A DNA stretch of 22,988 bases, from the NCBI GenBank assembly GCA_014240055.1, contig JAAZXP010000005.1, positions 1 through 22,988 on the forward strand, written 5' to 3'. This stretch comes from Methanobacteriota archaeon. Lineage in GTDB: Archaea > Thermoplasmatota > Poseidoniia > MGIII > CG-Epi1. The notes beneath the pieces were generated by a model. The model did not search any database. It was not told where the DNA came from and was given only the letters and a program-made list of their open reading frames with translations. Made by a program: the position numbers and the translations under genes. This document shows positions 7,418 through 14,745 of the stretch, piece by piece (the stretch's first letter is position 1; the number at the start of each line of letters is the position of its first letter).

Positions 7418-10237
7418 ATGAAAAAGTGTCCAGTCTGTGCAGTAGAAGTCGAAGATAATGCGCCTTTTTGTAATATTTGTGGTGTAAACCTATCCGGAGC
7501 AAAGGATGTAGGGCCTTCTTCAGTTGAGACTCCAGTTTCAAAAGAATCAGGTACTCCAGCACCGACCTCAGCACCTCCAATAATTAAGAGAGGTAAAACT
7601 AGTTTCTATTTACCCGCCTTGCAATTTTTAGCAGCTGTAGCACTTCTCGGTTTAGTACTTTACTACACTACTGCAGATATTCCTGGACCTGACGCTGAAT
7701 CACAACCAGCAGGTATGAATGGAACTTCTGAAAATTTGGATGCTTATGTTAGTGATGAAAATCCACTGAGATGTCCTGATTGGATTAATCGCGATGCCGT
7801 TAATGATCCTGATGGATGTCCCTTGGTTTTAACTTCGAGTTGGGATACTGATAATTTTAATATTAAAGCAAATCAATATCAAAGTGTTTTAGGTTTAATT
7901 GTATTTTTGGGTCTATGTATTTTTATTCAAGCTAGGCGCATAAATGATAGTAACATTATGGCTCCATTAATATTCTGCATATTAATTATGGTTATAATTT
8001 ATGCATATATTGGAGGTGGGTATTCTAGTGTTAATGAAGATAAGTTAGATAGTCTTTCCGAATCATACCCTCAAGAGGCTTTAGGTTCAGTTTATAGCAC
8101 TTTAGGGGCTACTGCTGCATTAGTTGTGATTGTTGTGTCATACATTGTTTTCCTTTATGCAGTTACTGGAAAAGATATTAGTGAAGCGCCTTTGAGCACG
8201 ATTTATTCTTTTGTTGGAGCTGGCTCGTTAGTTTTTGCAGCTCTGCATCATAATTGGGTAAGAGGTCCATGGTTCAACTGTAGTGCTTTGTTTAGTGGAA
8301 GTAGTGATTTACAAATTTTTGATGCTTGTTATGCGGCAGGTGGTGAACCAACAAGAGCCTTAGTAAATTTACAACCTGTGGAAATGATAGTTTTACTTGC
8401 AGGTCTTCTTGCGTTATTATTCGGTATAGCTGCATACATTTTGCAAACTATTAGGCTAAAGGACATGGAAGAGGCTAAATATTTCCTAATGATTTTATTA
8501 GGTCTTGGTTTCCAATTCTTTGTCTTAGTCTGGAATTTAATACGTAACAGAGCGAATTTATACTTTGAACAAGGAGATATTATTCTCACTGTTTTATTTG
8601 TATCTATCGCATTCCTTGGGATTTATTTATTTTACCGTAAGAGAAAGTCTGAACAAAGTATGGAAGGTTTGGCTTACTTCGGTTTGTTTGCAGTAGGGAT
8701 AGGTACTTTGTTTGCAACTATGATTGCACCTGCTTTACTTTCCCAAAAAGATATTTCGGCACCAGATGACACAATTGGTTGGGTTATGCTTGTAATTCCA
8801 CTATTGGTAGCTGGAGGTGCAGTTTGGTATGGTATCAAATTTGGAACAGAGAAGTTCAGAGATCGCATGATGGAAATGCAGTTAAGCAGTCCAGCTTCAG
8901 ATCCATTTGACTCTTCTTTTACCCCTGAAGAAGATGAAGTGACATCATCAGATGACAAATTACCTGCTTTACCTAAAGAAATAACTTTAGAGGATGCAAT
9001 GGATCGTTTACTTTCAGAGTTCCCTGAGGCTACAATAGACATCAAGCCTACTGAAGATGCTAATTATGGAGTAGATTTTACTGATATTGAAAAAGAACTC
9101 AAAGAAGAGTTAGCTGAGACTCCAAAAATCCGTAAGGCTATGAAAGTAGACTACAGCGTCGACTACGAAGAATTATCAAAATATTACTCTACAACCGAAG
9201 ATACTATCAATCAAACAGTTACACATTTAAAATCCGGCAGAAATATAATGCTTTATGGTGATCCAGGTACTGGTAAGACTGCTTTAGCTAATCTATTGCT
9301 GAGTCAACTTTGTGGAGTTAACGAGGCTAAAGATGGTAGTATGGTTCCAAATTATTCAATTGTGACTGCAAATGCGGAATGGTCTAATTTTGAAGTTATA
9401 GGTGGTATTTCTCCTGATGATTCTGGTGGTTATTACTTCAAGGAAGGATATGTTGCGGATGCCGCTCAGCAGTGTGAAAAGACTATGCAAAGTGTGGGTA
9501 AACCTCATTATCTTGTGATTGATGAGTTTAATCGAGCCAATATCGACGAAGCTTTTGGTAAATTATTTACTGTTTTTGAATACAGAGATAAACAAGCCTT
9601 ATTGACTGCTAAAGAAACTGGAGGAGCTCCTTTCATGATGCCTCCAGAGTTTAGAATTATTGGAACGATGAATACTCAAGATAAGAATACCTTGTTTAAC
9701 GTAGGACATGCTTTGATGCGTAGATTTGCTTTTGTTGAGATAGGATTGCCAGATAGAGATGATGAATACAGCCGTATGCCTATTTTTGTTTTCAATAAAC
9801 TAAACAAATTAGGAATAGCACCAGAAAGGCCAGACACAGATGAAGACTGGTATGCTAAAGAGATGTTTGATTTTTATGATACTGATGGAATTATGTTCAA
9901 AGCTTTTAATAAATTCATGAATTTCTTGGAAGAGCAAGAATTACCACAGTCAAGAGATGATGAAATTGCAAGAGGTGTCCGAACTTATAGAAAGATAGGG
10001 CCAGCTGTAATTATTGATTCAATGTTAACCGTCTTTAACTCCATAGGTCAATACGATTTAGATCGTGCACTTGGAGATGTAATTAAATCTAACATAATGC
10101 CTGCCTTAGAAGGTTTAGAACGTAATGAGTTGAAGTGTTTAATGCTTAAGTCTCAAGAAGTTTTGGGTCCAACCCACAGTATTACAGTAACCTTAGAAAA
10201 AATGGTAGATTCACCAGGTCTAAGCGTATTCGGTTGA
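7418..10237 (+). CDS. Zinc-ribbon, polytopic membrane protein with McrB-like AAA+ ATPase domain
   Basis: This is a 939-residue fusion. Residues 4-21 form a four-Cys zinc ribbon (C4, C7, C18, C21). About ten hydrophobic helices follow (near 63-83, 154-171, 180-199, 228-248, 259-277, 321-343, 354-373, 387-405, 418-440, 453-472). Basic loops at 172-174 and 407-410 suggest that both ends are cytoplasmic. An acidic linker leads to an AAA_5-type ATPase: Walker A GDPGTGKT (614-621), the segment EWSNFEVIGGI (654-664), Walker B LVIDEFNRAN (699-708), MNTQD (751-755) and the arginine pair R768-R769. The MNxxD element and the FNRAN Walker B follow McrB rather than MoxR patterns. The partner nuclease gene starts one base after the stop. 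Hydrolysis of GTP versus ATP and the biological role are unknown. The start at 7418 is chosen from the zinc-ribbon N-terminus and the upstream TATA box. Confidence 0.8.
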   Translation: MKKCPVCAVEVEDNAPFCNICGVNLSGAKDVGPSSVETPVSKESGTPAPTSAPPIIKRGKTSFYLPALQFLAAVALLGLVLYYTTADIPGPDAESQPAGMNGTSENLDAYVSDENPLRCPDWINRDAVNDPDGCPLVLTSSWDTDNFNIKANQYQSVLGLIVFLGLCIFIQARRINDSNIMAPLIFCILIMVIIYAYIGGGYSSVNEDKLDSLSESYPQEALGSVYSTLGATAALVVIVVSYIVFLYAVTGKDISEAPLSTIYSFVGAGSLVFAALHHNWVRGPWFNCSALFSGSSDLQIFDACYAAGGEPTRALVNLQPVEMIVLLAGLLALLFGIAAYILQTIRLKDMEEAKYFLMILLGLGFQFFVLVWNLIRNRANLYFEQGDIILTVLFVSIAFLGIYLFYRKRKSEQSMEGLAYFGLFAVGIGTLFATMIAPALLSQKDISAPDDTIGWVMLVIPLLVAGGAVWYGIKFGTEKFRDRMMEMQLSSPASDPFDSSFTPEEDEVTSSDDKLPALPKEITLEDAMDRLLSEFPEATIDIKPTEDANYGVDFTDIEKELKEELAETPKIRKAMKVDYSVDYEELSKYYSTTEDTINQTVTHLKSGRNIMLYGDPGTGKTALANLLLSQLCGVNEAKDGSMVPNYSIVTANAEWSNFEVIGGISPDDSGGYYFKEGYVADAAQQCEKTMQSVGKPHYLVIDEFNRANIDEAFGKLFTVFEYRDKQALLTAKETGGAPFMMPPEFRIIGTMNTQDKNTLFNVGHALMRRFAFVEIGLPDRDDEYSRMPIFVFNKLNKLGIAPERPDTDEDWYAKEMFDFYDTDGIMFKAFNKFMNFLEEQELPQSRDDEIARGVRTYRKIGPAVIIDSMLTVFNSIGQYDLDRALGDVIKSNIMPALEGLERNELKCLMLKSQEVLGPTHSITVTLEKMVDSPGLSVFG

Positions 10238-10238
10238 T

Positions 10239-12359
10239 ATGAGTTTACCAGATGCGACAATAGAACTCAGATTGCCTGAAGGACACTCAGATAACTTAAC
10301 AGAAGGTGAGACAGTAATGCTTAATGTAAATGCATTTAGAGCTTTAGAAGACATTCATATTCGAATGGGCACTGCCAAGGTAGATGTTTTGCCTCCAGTT
10401 AGATCCAATACAACGCATTCGATGCAATTTGTAGTTCCAGATTATATTGGTACAAATACAGTTAGTTTGCATAATAAGTCGGGGAGCCCTATTTCGAATA
10501 AGTTAGAGGTAGTCATAGCGCCTCGAATGTTAGATTATGAAAATTTTAAAAAGCTTAGAGACGAGCACATTCCAGATTTAGTTAAAAATTCAGGGGCTGA
10601 TGATCCTCCTGAAGGTATGTATCCTGGTGGAACTTCTTCAATTGAAGAAGAAAAAATCTTATTGAATATTGAGAAGTTGCTAGAATTTTCAAGTAACCTG
10701 TTGAGAGTTACTAATGATATCAAGAAAGGTGCTTATACCTACAAAGTAGAGGTTCAGCGTAAAACGATGAAGTCTCAGATAAGGGGTGCTGTAAGGTGGC
10801 AAAAAACGGCATTGGCTCGTGCTCAAAAGGGGACTGAGTATGCGACAGCCCATGTTACAGATATACGTAAGCGAAAGTGGAGCACACCTACAAATATTTT
10901 ACTAGTCAAATTCCATATGGAAGTATTTATTGAAGCTATATTTTTTAGAGATGAGATGGATCGTCGTGAGCGTGAAAAGAAAGCTTGGGCTACCATATAT
11001 GGTAAAGAATACCAACCTCTTGATGACAAAACAAAAGAGCAATTAGACAAATTAGATTTAGCCTGTAAATTCCATAAAGGAGTTCTTGGCGATGGTAAAT
11101 TAGCTGAGTTAATCCCTAAAGCTAAGGACACTAGGAAGGAAGAGCGGTTAATTAATCGTGAAGCCATTATTGAAGCTAAAACTTGGAGCAGGAATAGAGC
11201 TTATAGAGAATTACCAGAACTTTGGAGAGAATTTTTAGATGAATATCAATCCTATTATGAAGAAACTGTATTAGTCGAAACTCAGAAAATGACTGATATT
11301 TATGCATTATGGATTCTTTGTGAGATGGCTTCAGGTCTAAAGTTAAGTGCACATGCAAAGTCTTTGAGAGAGTTCCGTTCAAAGAATAAAGATATTGTGC
11401 TTAAATATGATGCACCAGAACAGGTTAGGCAAGGTTGGAGTAATTCAATTATGGGGTCTTTGTTTGGAGATTCAGAGGCCAAATCAAATCCAATACAAGG
11501 TTCTGGGCAACCTGAAATCTTTATGAATTATAGGGGAGTTAATTTTTATTTTGAAGCTAAATATAATTTACGGGAGACTCCTAGGCAGGAAGACGTCTAC
11601 AAGGTTTTAGCTTATATGAATAATTATGATGTTTCTTGTGGAGGTATCGTATATCCTGGTCCGCAGCTGAAAATTACTGTTGATAAAAAGAATAAACAAG
11701 TAATGGCATGGATTCCATTTACTTGGACTGAGAAGGCGTTTGAAGTGGCTCCTAACTACTTTGCCTTTGTATCAGACCGTATGGCTGCCATTCACTCTAG
11801 AATCGATGGCGATGAAGAAGAACTATCTAACTTTGTGGGTGAGGTGGAGAGAACTGCATTTGATTTCTACGAAGCCATAGCCACACCAGGGGCAGTTGCT
11901 CCAGAAATGCCCGAGTTTCTGTATAATGAAGAAGTTGAATTAGATTTAGATGAATTGATAGATACTGAAGAAGACACAATAGTGGAAGATGAAGAAATGT
12001 CTACTGAGGAAACCTTGGATGCTCTCGGTGAAGAGGGTAGTTCAGATAAACGGAAACAGCTAATCTCAGATATAGAAGAAGGTGAAGTTCCTGTAGGTCA
12101 AGGTGGCGATGGCGATTATGCAATTTCTAAACCAGTTTCTGAGAGTGAAGTTTCAAGTAATGAGGATGTAGAAGACCTATCTCCTGTTGTAGAAGAAGTT
12201 GAAGATTTTACTCCAGTTGTAGAAGAAGTTGAAGATTTTAGTTCTAGTGTGGAAGAAGTGGAGGAATTTTCTCAAGTAACTGATTCAATTCCCGATAGGA
12301 AGGTATCTGTTTCAATAGAACAACTCAGAAAGAAAATGAGTGAAGAAAGTGATGACTAA
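10239..12359 (+). CDS. McrC/DUF2357-like PD-(D/E)XK nuclease with acidic repetitive tail
   Basis: This 706-residue protein is the probable partner of the upstream AAA+ protein, one base apart. Residues 1-97 are beta-rich and look like an Ig/TIG-type domain. A helical region (about 98-400) contains RGAVRWQKT (182-190), STPTNILLVKFHMEVF (215-230) and YALWILCEMASGLKL (355-369), which resemble DUF2357/McrC proteins (G.I.W, TPxNxLL, Y..W). The nuclease core has PEIFM (Glu426), FEAKY (Glu439, Lys441) and RQEDVYKVLAY (449-459), ending in GGIVYPG. This is the order of a PD-(D/E)XK active site in the McrC family, with Glu instead of Asp at the first position. From about residue 565 the tail is strongly acidic, with three 10-residue repeats at 648-677, and ends in a short basic-acidic helix. 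There is no membrane segment. Nuclease activity is inferred. Confidence 0.7.
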   Translation: MSLPDATIELRLPEGHSDNLTEGETVMLNVNAFRALEDIHIRMGTAKVDVLPPVRSNTTHSMQFVVPDYIGTNTVSLHNKSGSPISNKLEVVIAPRMLDYENFKKLRDEHIPDLVKNSGADDPPEGMYPGGTSSIEEEKILLNIEKLLEFSSNLLRVTNDIKKGAYTYKVEVQRKTMKSQIRGAVRWQKTALARAQKGTEYATAHVTDIRKRKWSTPTNILLVKFHMEVFIEAIFFRDEMDRREREKKAWATIYGKEYQPLDDKTKEQLDKLDLACKFHKGVLGDGKLAELIPKAKDTRKEERLINREAIIEAKTWSRNRAYRELPELWREFLDEYQSYYEETVLVETQKMTDIYALWILCEMASGLKLSAHAKSLREFRSKNKDIVLKYDAPEQVRQGWSNSIMGSLFGDSEAKSNPIQGSGQPEIFMNYRGVNFYFEAKYNLRETPRQEDVYKVLAYMNNYDVSCGGIVYPGPQLKITVDKKNKQVMAWIPFTWTEKAFEVAPNYFAFVSDRMAAIHSRIDGDEEELSNFVGEVERTAFDFYEAIATPGAVAPEMPEFLYNEEVELDLDELIDTEEDTIVEDEEMSTEETLDALGEEGSSDKRKQLISDIEEGEVPVGQGGDGDYAISKPVSESEVSSNEDVEDLSPVVEEVEDFTPVVEEVEDFSSSVEEVEEFSQVTDSIPDRKVSVSIEQLRKKMSEESDD
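12181..12270 (+). repeat. Three in-frame 30-base tandem repeats in the acidic tail
   Basis: Units 12181-12210 and 12211-12240 differ at one base; unit 12241-12270 is more diverged (about 21 of 30 matches). A partial unit precedes them. Each encodes a ten-residue acidic unit of the type SPVVEEVEDF. The near-identity of two units suggests a recent duplication inside the coding frame. Confidence 0.85.
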
Positions 12360-12377
12360 TAATTATCATGATAATTA
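12360..12377. promoter_or_regulatory. 18-base perfect palindrome before the gap gene
   Basis: The sequence taattatcatgataatta equals its own reverse complement. It begins directly after the stop codon of the nuclease gene and touches the TATA-like box of the GAPDH gene, where it would cover the BRE position. It could be an operator for a dimeric regulator or, as RNA, a hairpin ending the upstream transcript. The position over the BRE favours an operator, but this is inference. Confidence 0.45.
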
Positions 12378-12378
12378 G

Positions 12379-12385
12379 TTAAATA
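12379..12385 (+). promoter_or_regulatory. TATA-like box of the GAPDH gene
   Basis: The sequence ttaaata is centred about 24 bases before the ATG at 12406, consistent with a leaderless transcript. It lies within the 46-base gap after the nuclease gene and directly follows the 18-base palindrome. Confidence 0.45.
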
Positions 12386-12405
12386 GCACTATCAAATGAA
12401 GATTT

Positions 12406-13440
12406 ATGATTAAGGTAGGCATCAATGGTTATGGAACTATTGGGAAGCGAGTGGCCGAGGCAGTACAACTCCAAGATGACATGGAGATTGTTGGCGTTGT
12501 AAAAACAAAACCAACTTATGAAATTCAAGGAGCATTGGATGCTGGTCTTCCAGTTTTTGCTTCTACAAAATCGAAAATAGCTTTTTTCGAAGAAAAGGGA
12601 GTTTCAATCTCAGGAGTTACTGAAGATTTAGTGGATATTGCAGATATTATTATTGATTGTACTCCAGGTAAATTAGGAGTGAATAATATGGAGATGTACA
12701 AAAAGAGTGGAACTAAAGCTATATGGCAAGGTGGTGAAAAACATGCACCTATTGGTGTTAGTTTTAATGCTCTAACAAACTATTCGTCTTCTATAAATCA
12801 AGATTATGTTAGAGTAGTCTCTTGTAATACGACTGGCCTTTCTAGAACACTATACCCTATTTTAAGCAAATATAGTATTGATAATGTACAAGCTGTAATG
12901 GTTCGACGCAGCGGTGACCCCAAAGATAGTGATAGAGGACCTATAAATTCAATTGAGCCAGTTCTAACAGTTCCTAGCCATCACGGCCCTGATGTTCAAA
13001 CAGTTATAGCTGATTTGAATATACAAACTATGGCTGTTAAAGTACCAACAACGATCATGCATGTTCACTGTATTATAGCTGAATTAGATAGAGAACCTGA
13101 TATTGAAGAAATTATTTCTCTTTGGGATGCTACACCTAGAGTTAATTTATTAGAAGGTTTTTTGAATAACAAAGATTCAAAAATCCGTAATCTTCCAGGT
13201 ACTGCTGAGATAATGGAGTTGGCCAGAGATTCATCTTACACACGAGGAGATTTGAACCAAATTGCAGTTTGGAAAGATGGAATACACGGGTTAGACAATA
13301 AATTGTATTATTACCAAGCGATACATCAGGAATCTGATGTCATTCCTGAAAATATTGATGCAATAAGGGCTATGTTTAATTTAGAAAGTGATAATCTAAA
13401 ATCTATTGATAAGACTAACAAGGCCTTAGGTATCAATTAG
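12406..13440 (+). CDS. gap: Glyceraldehyde-3-phosphate dehydrogenase, archaeal type II
   Basis: This 344-residue enzyme interconverts glyceraldehyde-3-phosphate and 1,3-bisphosphoglycerate using NAD(P). The N-terminal Rossmann motif is GINGYGTIGKRVA (5-17). The archaeal-type segment GVVKTKPTYE (30-39) and the active-site SCNTTG with catalytic Cys140 are present, followed by the phosphate-binding-type stretch VMVRRSGDPKD. Length matches the archaeal family (about 335-345) and the protein is unlike bacterial GapA. The gene has its own TATA-like box and adjoining palindrome, so it is probably transcribed separately from the nuclease gene. Its 3' end overlaps the convergent panE-like gene by eight bases (13433-13440). 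Whether it serves glycolysis or gluconeogenesis cannot be told from sequence. Confidence 0.93.
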   Translation: MIKVGINGYGTIGKRVAEAVQLQDDMEIVGVVKTKPTYEIQGALDAGLPVFASTKSKIAFFEEKGVSISGVTEDLVDIADIIIDCTPGKLGVNNMEMYKKSGTKAIWQGGEKHAPIGVSFNALTNYSSSINQDYVRVVSCNTTGLSRTLYPILSKYSIDNVQAVMVRRSGDPKDSDRGPINSIEPVLTVPSHHGPDVQTVIADLNIQTMAVKVPTTIMHVHCIIAELDREPDIEEIISLWDATPRVNLLEGFLNNKDSKIRNLPGTAEIMELARDSSYTRGDLNQIAVWKDGIHGLDNKLYYYQAIHQESDVIPENIDAIRAMFNLESDNLKSIDKTNKALGIN

Positions 13441-14314
13441 TTATTTGTTTAACTTTACTGACTGCTAGGGAGTTATATGTTGCATCTATGTTATTGTCTA
13501 AGGCAATTCTAACAAATTCTCCGTTTATTGCTTCAATTTCGGTTTCTTGTTGATTTTCCACATCTTGTAGCATACTACATTTATTACTAGACGTCTTATC
13601 TAAGATTGTAACAATTTCTTTCCAAGGATTCAGTGGTAGATTTATACCTACATGTTGGGCAATCGCCGTACTTTCGGTACAAATTTTCTCTACATCTCTA
13701 ATTAAATCTTTTTTTCTGAGATCTCCATTTGTTACCTTGTTAATTGTGGCTATTGGATTTATGGCACTGTTGATAATCGCTTTTAACCAAATATAGTCTT
13801 GTATGTTTTCTACTGAATCACACTCAATTCCATTAGTATTTAAGGAGTCAGATATATTCTTAATTTTCAATCCATTATGCCCCTCTATTTGCCCGATGAA
13901 GGTGAATCCCTCTCCATTACGATGTGAAATTCCAGCTTCAATTTTCGAGCTTCCTGCACCAGTTACCAAGTATGAAATATGGTTTGGATTTATTTCTTTT
14001 TTTAATCTGTTAAGCGTTTGTAATCCATTTTGACAACACAATATTGGAGTATCTATTCTTTTTAGTTCGTTGAGCAAGTTTTTGACACTATAGCTTTTTA
14101 CTGCTAAAATTACTAAATCGGTTTTACTAAGTTTAGTAGTTATTATTATTTCTTTATCAATGATTTTACCAGATAGTTCTTTAATACTAATTTTACCTTT
14201 TTTTACTAGATGATTATGTTCTTTCTTTACCAGTAATGTGATTGCATTGTTATTAGCCAATGAGTAGGCTAATGAAACTCCAATAGCACCAGGACCGATT
14301 ATAGTTATGTTCAT
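13433..14314 (-). CDS. panE: 2-dehydropantoate 2-reductase (ketopantoate reductase)
   Basis: This 293-residue protein has the ketopantoate reductase layout. The Rossmann motif is GPGAIG (7-12), followed by VILAVKSY (68-75) and the CQNGL segment (94-98). The C-terminal helical domain contains WLKAIINSAINPI (176-188), with the likely catalytic Lys178, and TEIEAINGEFV (258-268), with the conserved acidic residue. The reaction reduces 2-dehydropantoate to pantoate with NADPH in coenzyme A synthesis; archaea then use pantoate kinase and phosphopantothenate synthetase. Length is typical (about 290-310). The ATG at 14314 overlaps the stop of the THUMP gene (TAATG), making it the last gene of the purB operon. 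Related reductases of the ApbA/PanE family act on other 2-oxo acids, so the substrate is likely but not proven. Confidence 0.83.
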   Translation of the reverse strand: MNITIIGPGAIGVSLAYSLANNNAITLLVKKEHNHLVKKGKISIKELSGKIIDKEIIITTKLSKTDLVILAVKSYSVKNLLNELKRIDTPILCCQNGLQTLNRLKKEINPNHISYLVTGAGSSKIEAGISHRNGEGFTFIGQIEGHNGLKIKNISDSLNTNGIECDSVENIQDYIWLKAIINSAINPIATINKVTNGDLRKKDLIRDVEKICTESTAIAQHVGINLPLNPWKEIVTILDKTSSNKCSMLQDVENQQETEIEAINGEFVRIALDNNIDATYNSLAVSKVKQITN

Positions 14315-14745
14315 TAGTCTCTAATGTATATGAGACTACGATTATTAATAATTTGAATTACTACTTCTAGTTTTGGTTTTTTCAAATCAACTTTAATATT
14401 TGGCCAATTGTCAAACACAGCTCCAGCAACGTTTCTTGCAAGACCAGTAGAAGTATATTTGTGGTCGCCTTTTCTTGTAACTTTAATCGCGAAACTTTTG
14501 GTTTCCTTTATTCTTTTAATTAGTATATTAATAGTAGAGTAGATATCTTTTTCTTCGGAAGTAGTCATACTCGCAGGAGGATAGTTTCTATCTTTAGGAA
14601 GTGGACTCTGGGTTTCGAGGAAGATTTTTTTACCGAAAGTATTGTATTTCGATATTATTTCTTTTTCACATAAACCAATGATTATTTTGTCACCGATTTT
14701 TCTTAAACTTTGATTTGAATCAGTTTCTATAACAAAACCATACAT
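14314..14745 (-). CDS. Stand-alone THUMP-domain protein (Tan1-like, probable tRNA binding)
   Basis: This is a small 143-residue protein. The second half (about 80-143) matches a THUMP domain: SFAIKVTRKGDHKYTSTGLARNVA, then VDLKKPKLEVVIQI and a final beta strand. The arrangement follows the THUMP pattern of basic-Gly-His with a Ser/Thr and a VDL.xP element. The first half would be the N-terminal ferredoxin-like part that accompanies THUMP in tRNA-modifying enzymes. No methyltransferase, deaminase or thiouridylase domain is attached, which resembles Tan1, the partner needed for tRNA acetylcytidine formation. It sits between purB and panE with TAATG overlaps on both sides. The link to tRNA is family knowledge; the modification is unknown. 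Confidence 0.72.
   Translation of the reverse strand: MYGFVIETDSNQSLRKIGDKIIIGLCEKEIISKYNTFGKKIFLETQSPLPKDRNYPPASMTTSEEKDIYSTINILIKRIKETKSFAIKVTRKGDHKYTSTGLARNVAGAVFDNWPNIKVDLKKPKLEVVIQIINNRSLIYIRD

Noticed and set aside
9200..10237. MoxR-type ATPase with a VWA-domain partner
   Set aside because: The neighbour has no MIDAS motif (DxSxS) and instead has a PD-(D/E)XK pattern, and the ATPase carries MNTQD and FNRAN, closer to McrB.
12181..12270. Short tandem repeats as a possible CRISPR array
   Set aside because: The units are directly adjacent without spacers, lie in frame inside the nuclease gene, and encode an acidic peptide repeat.
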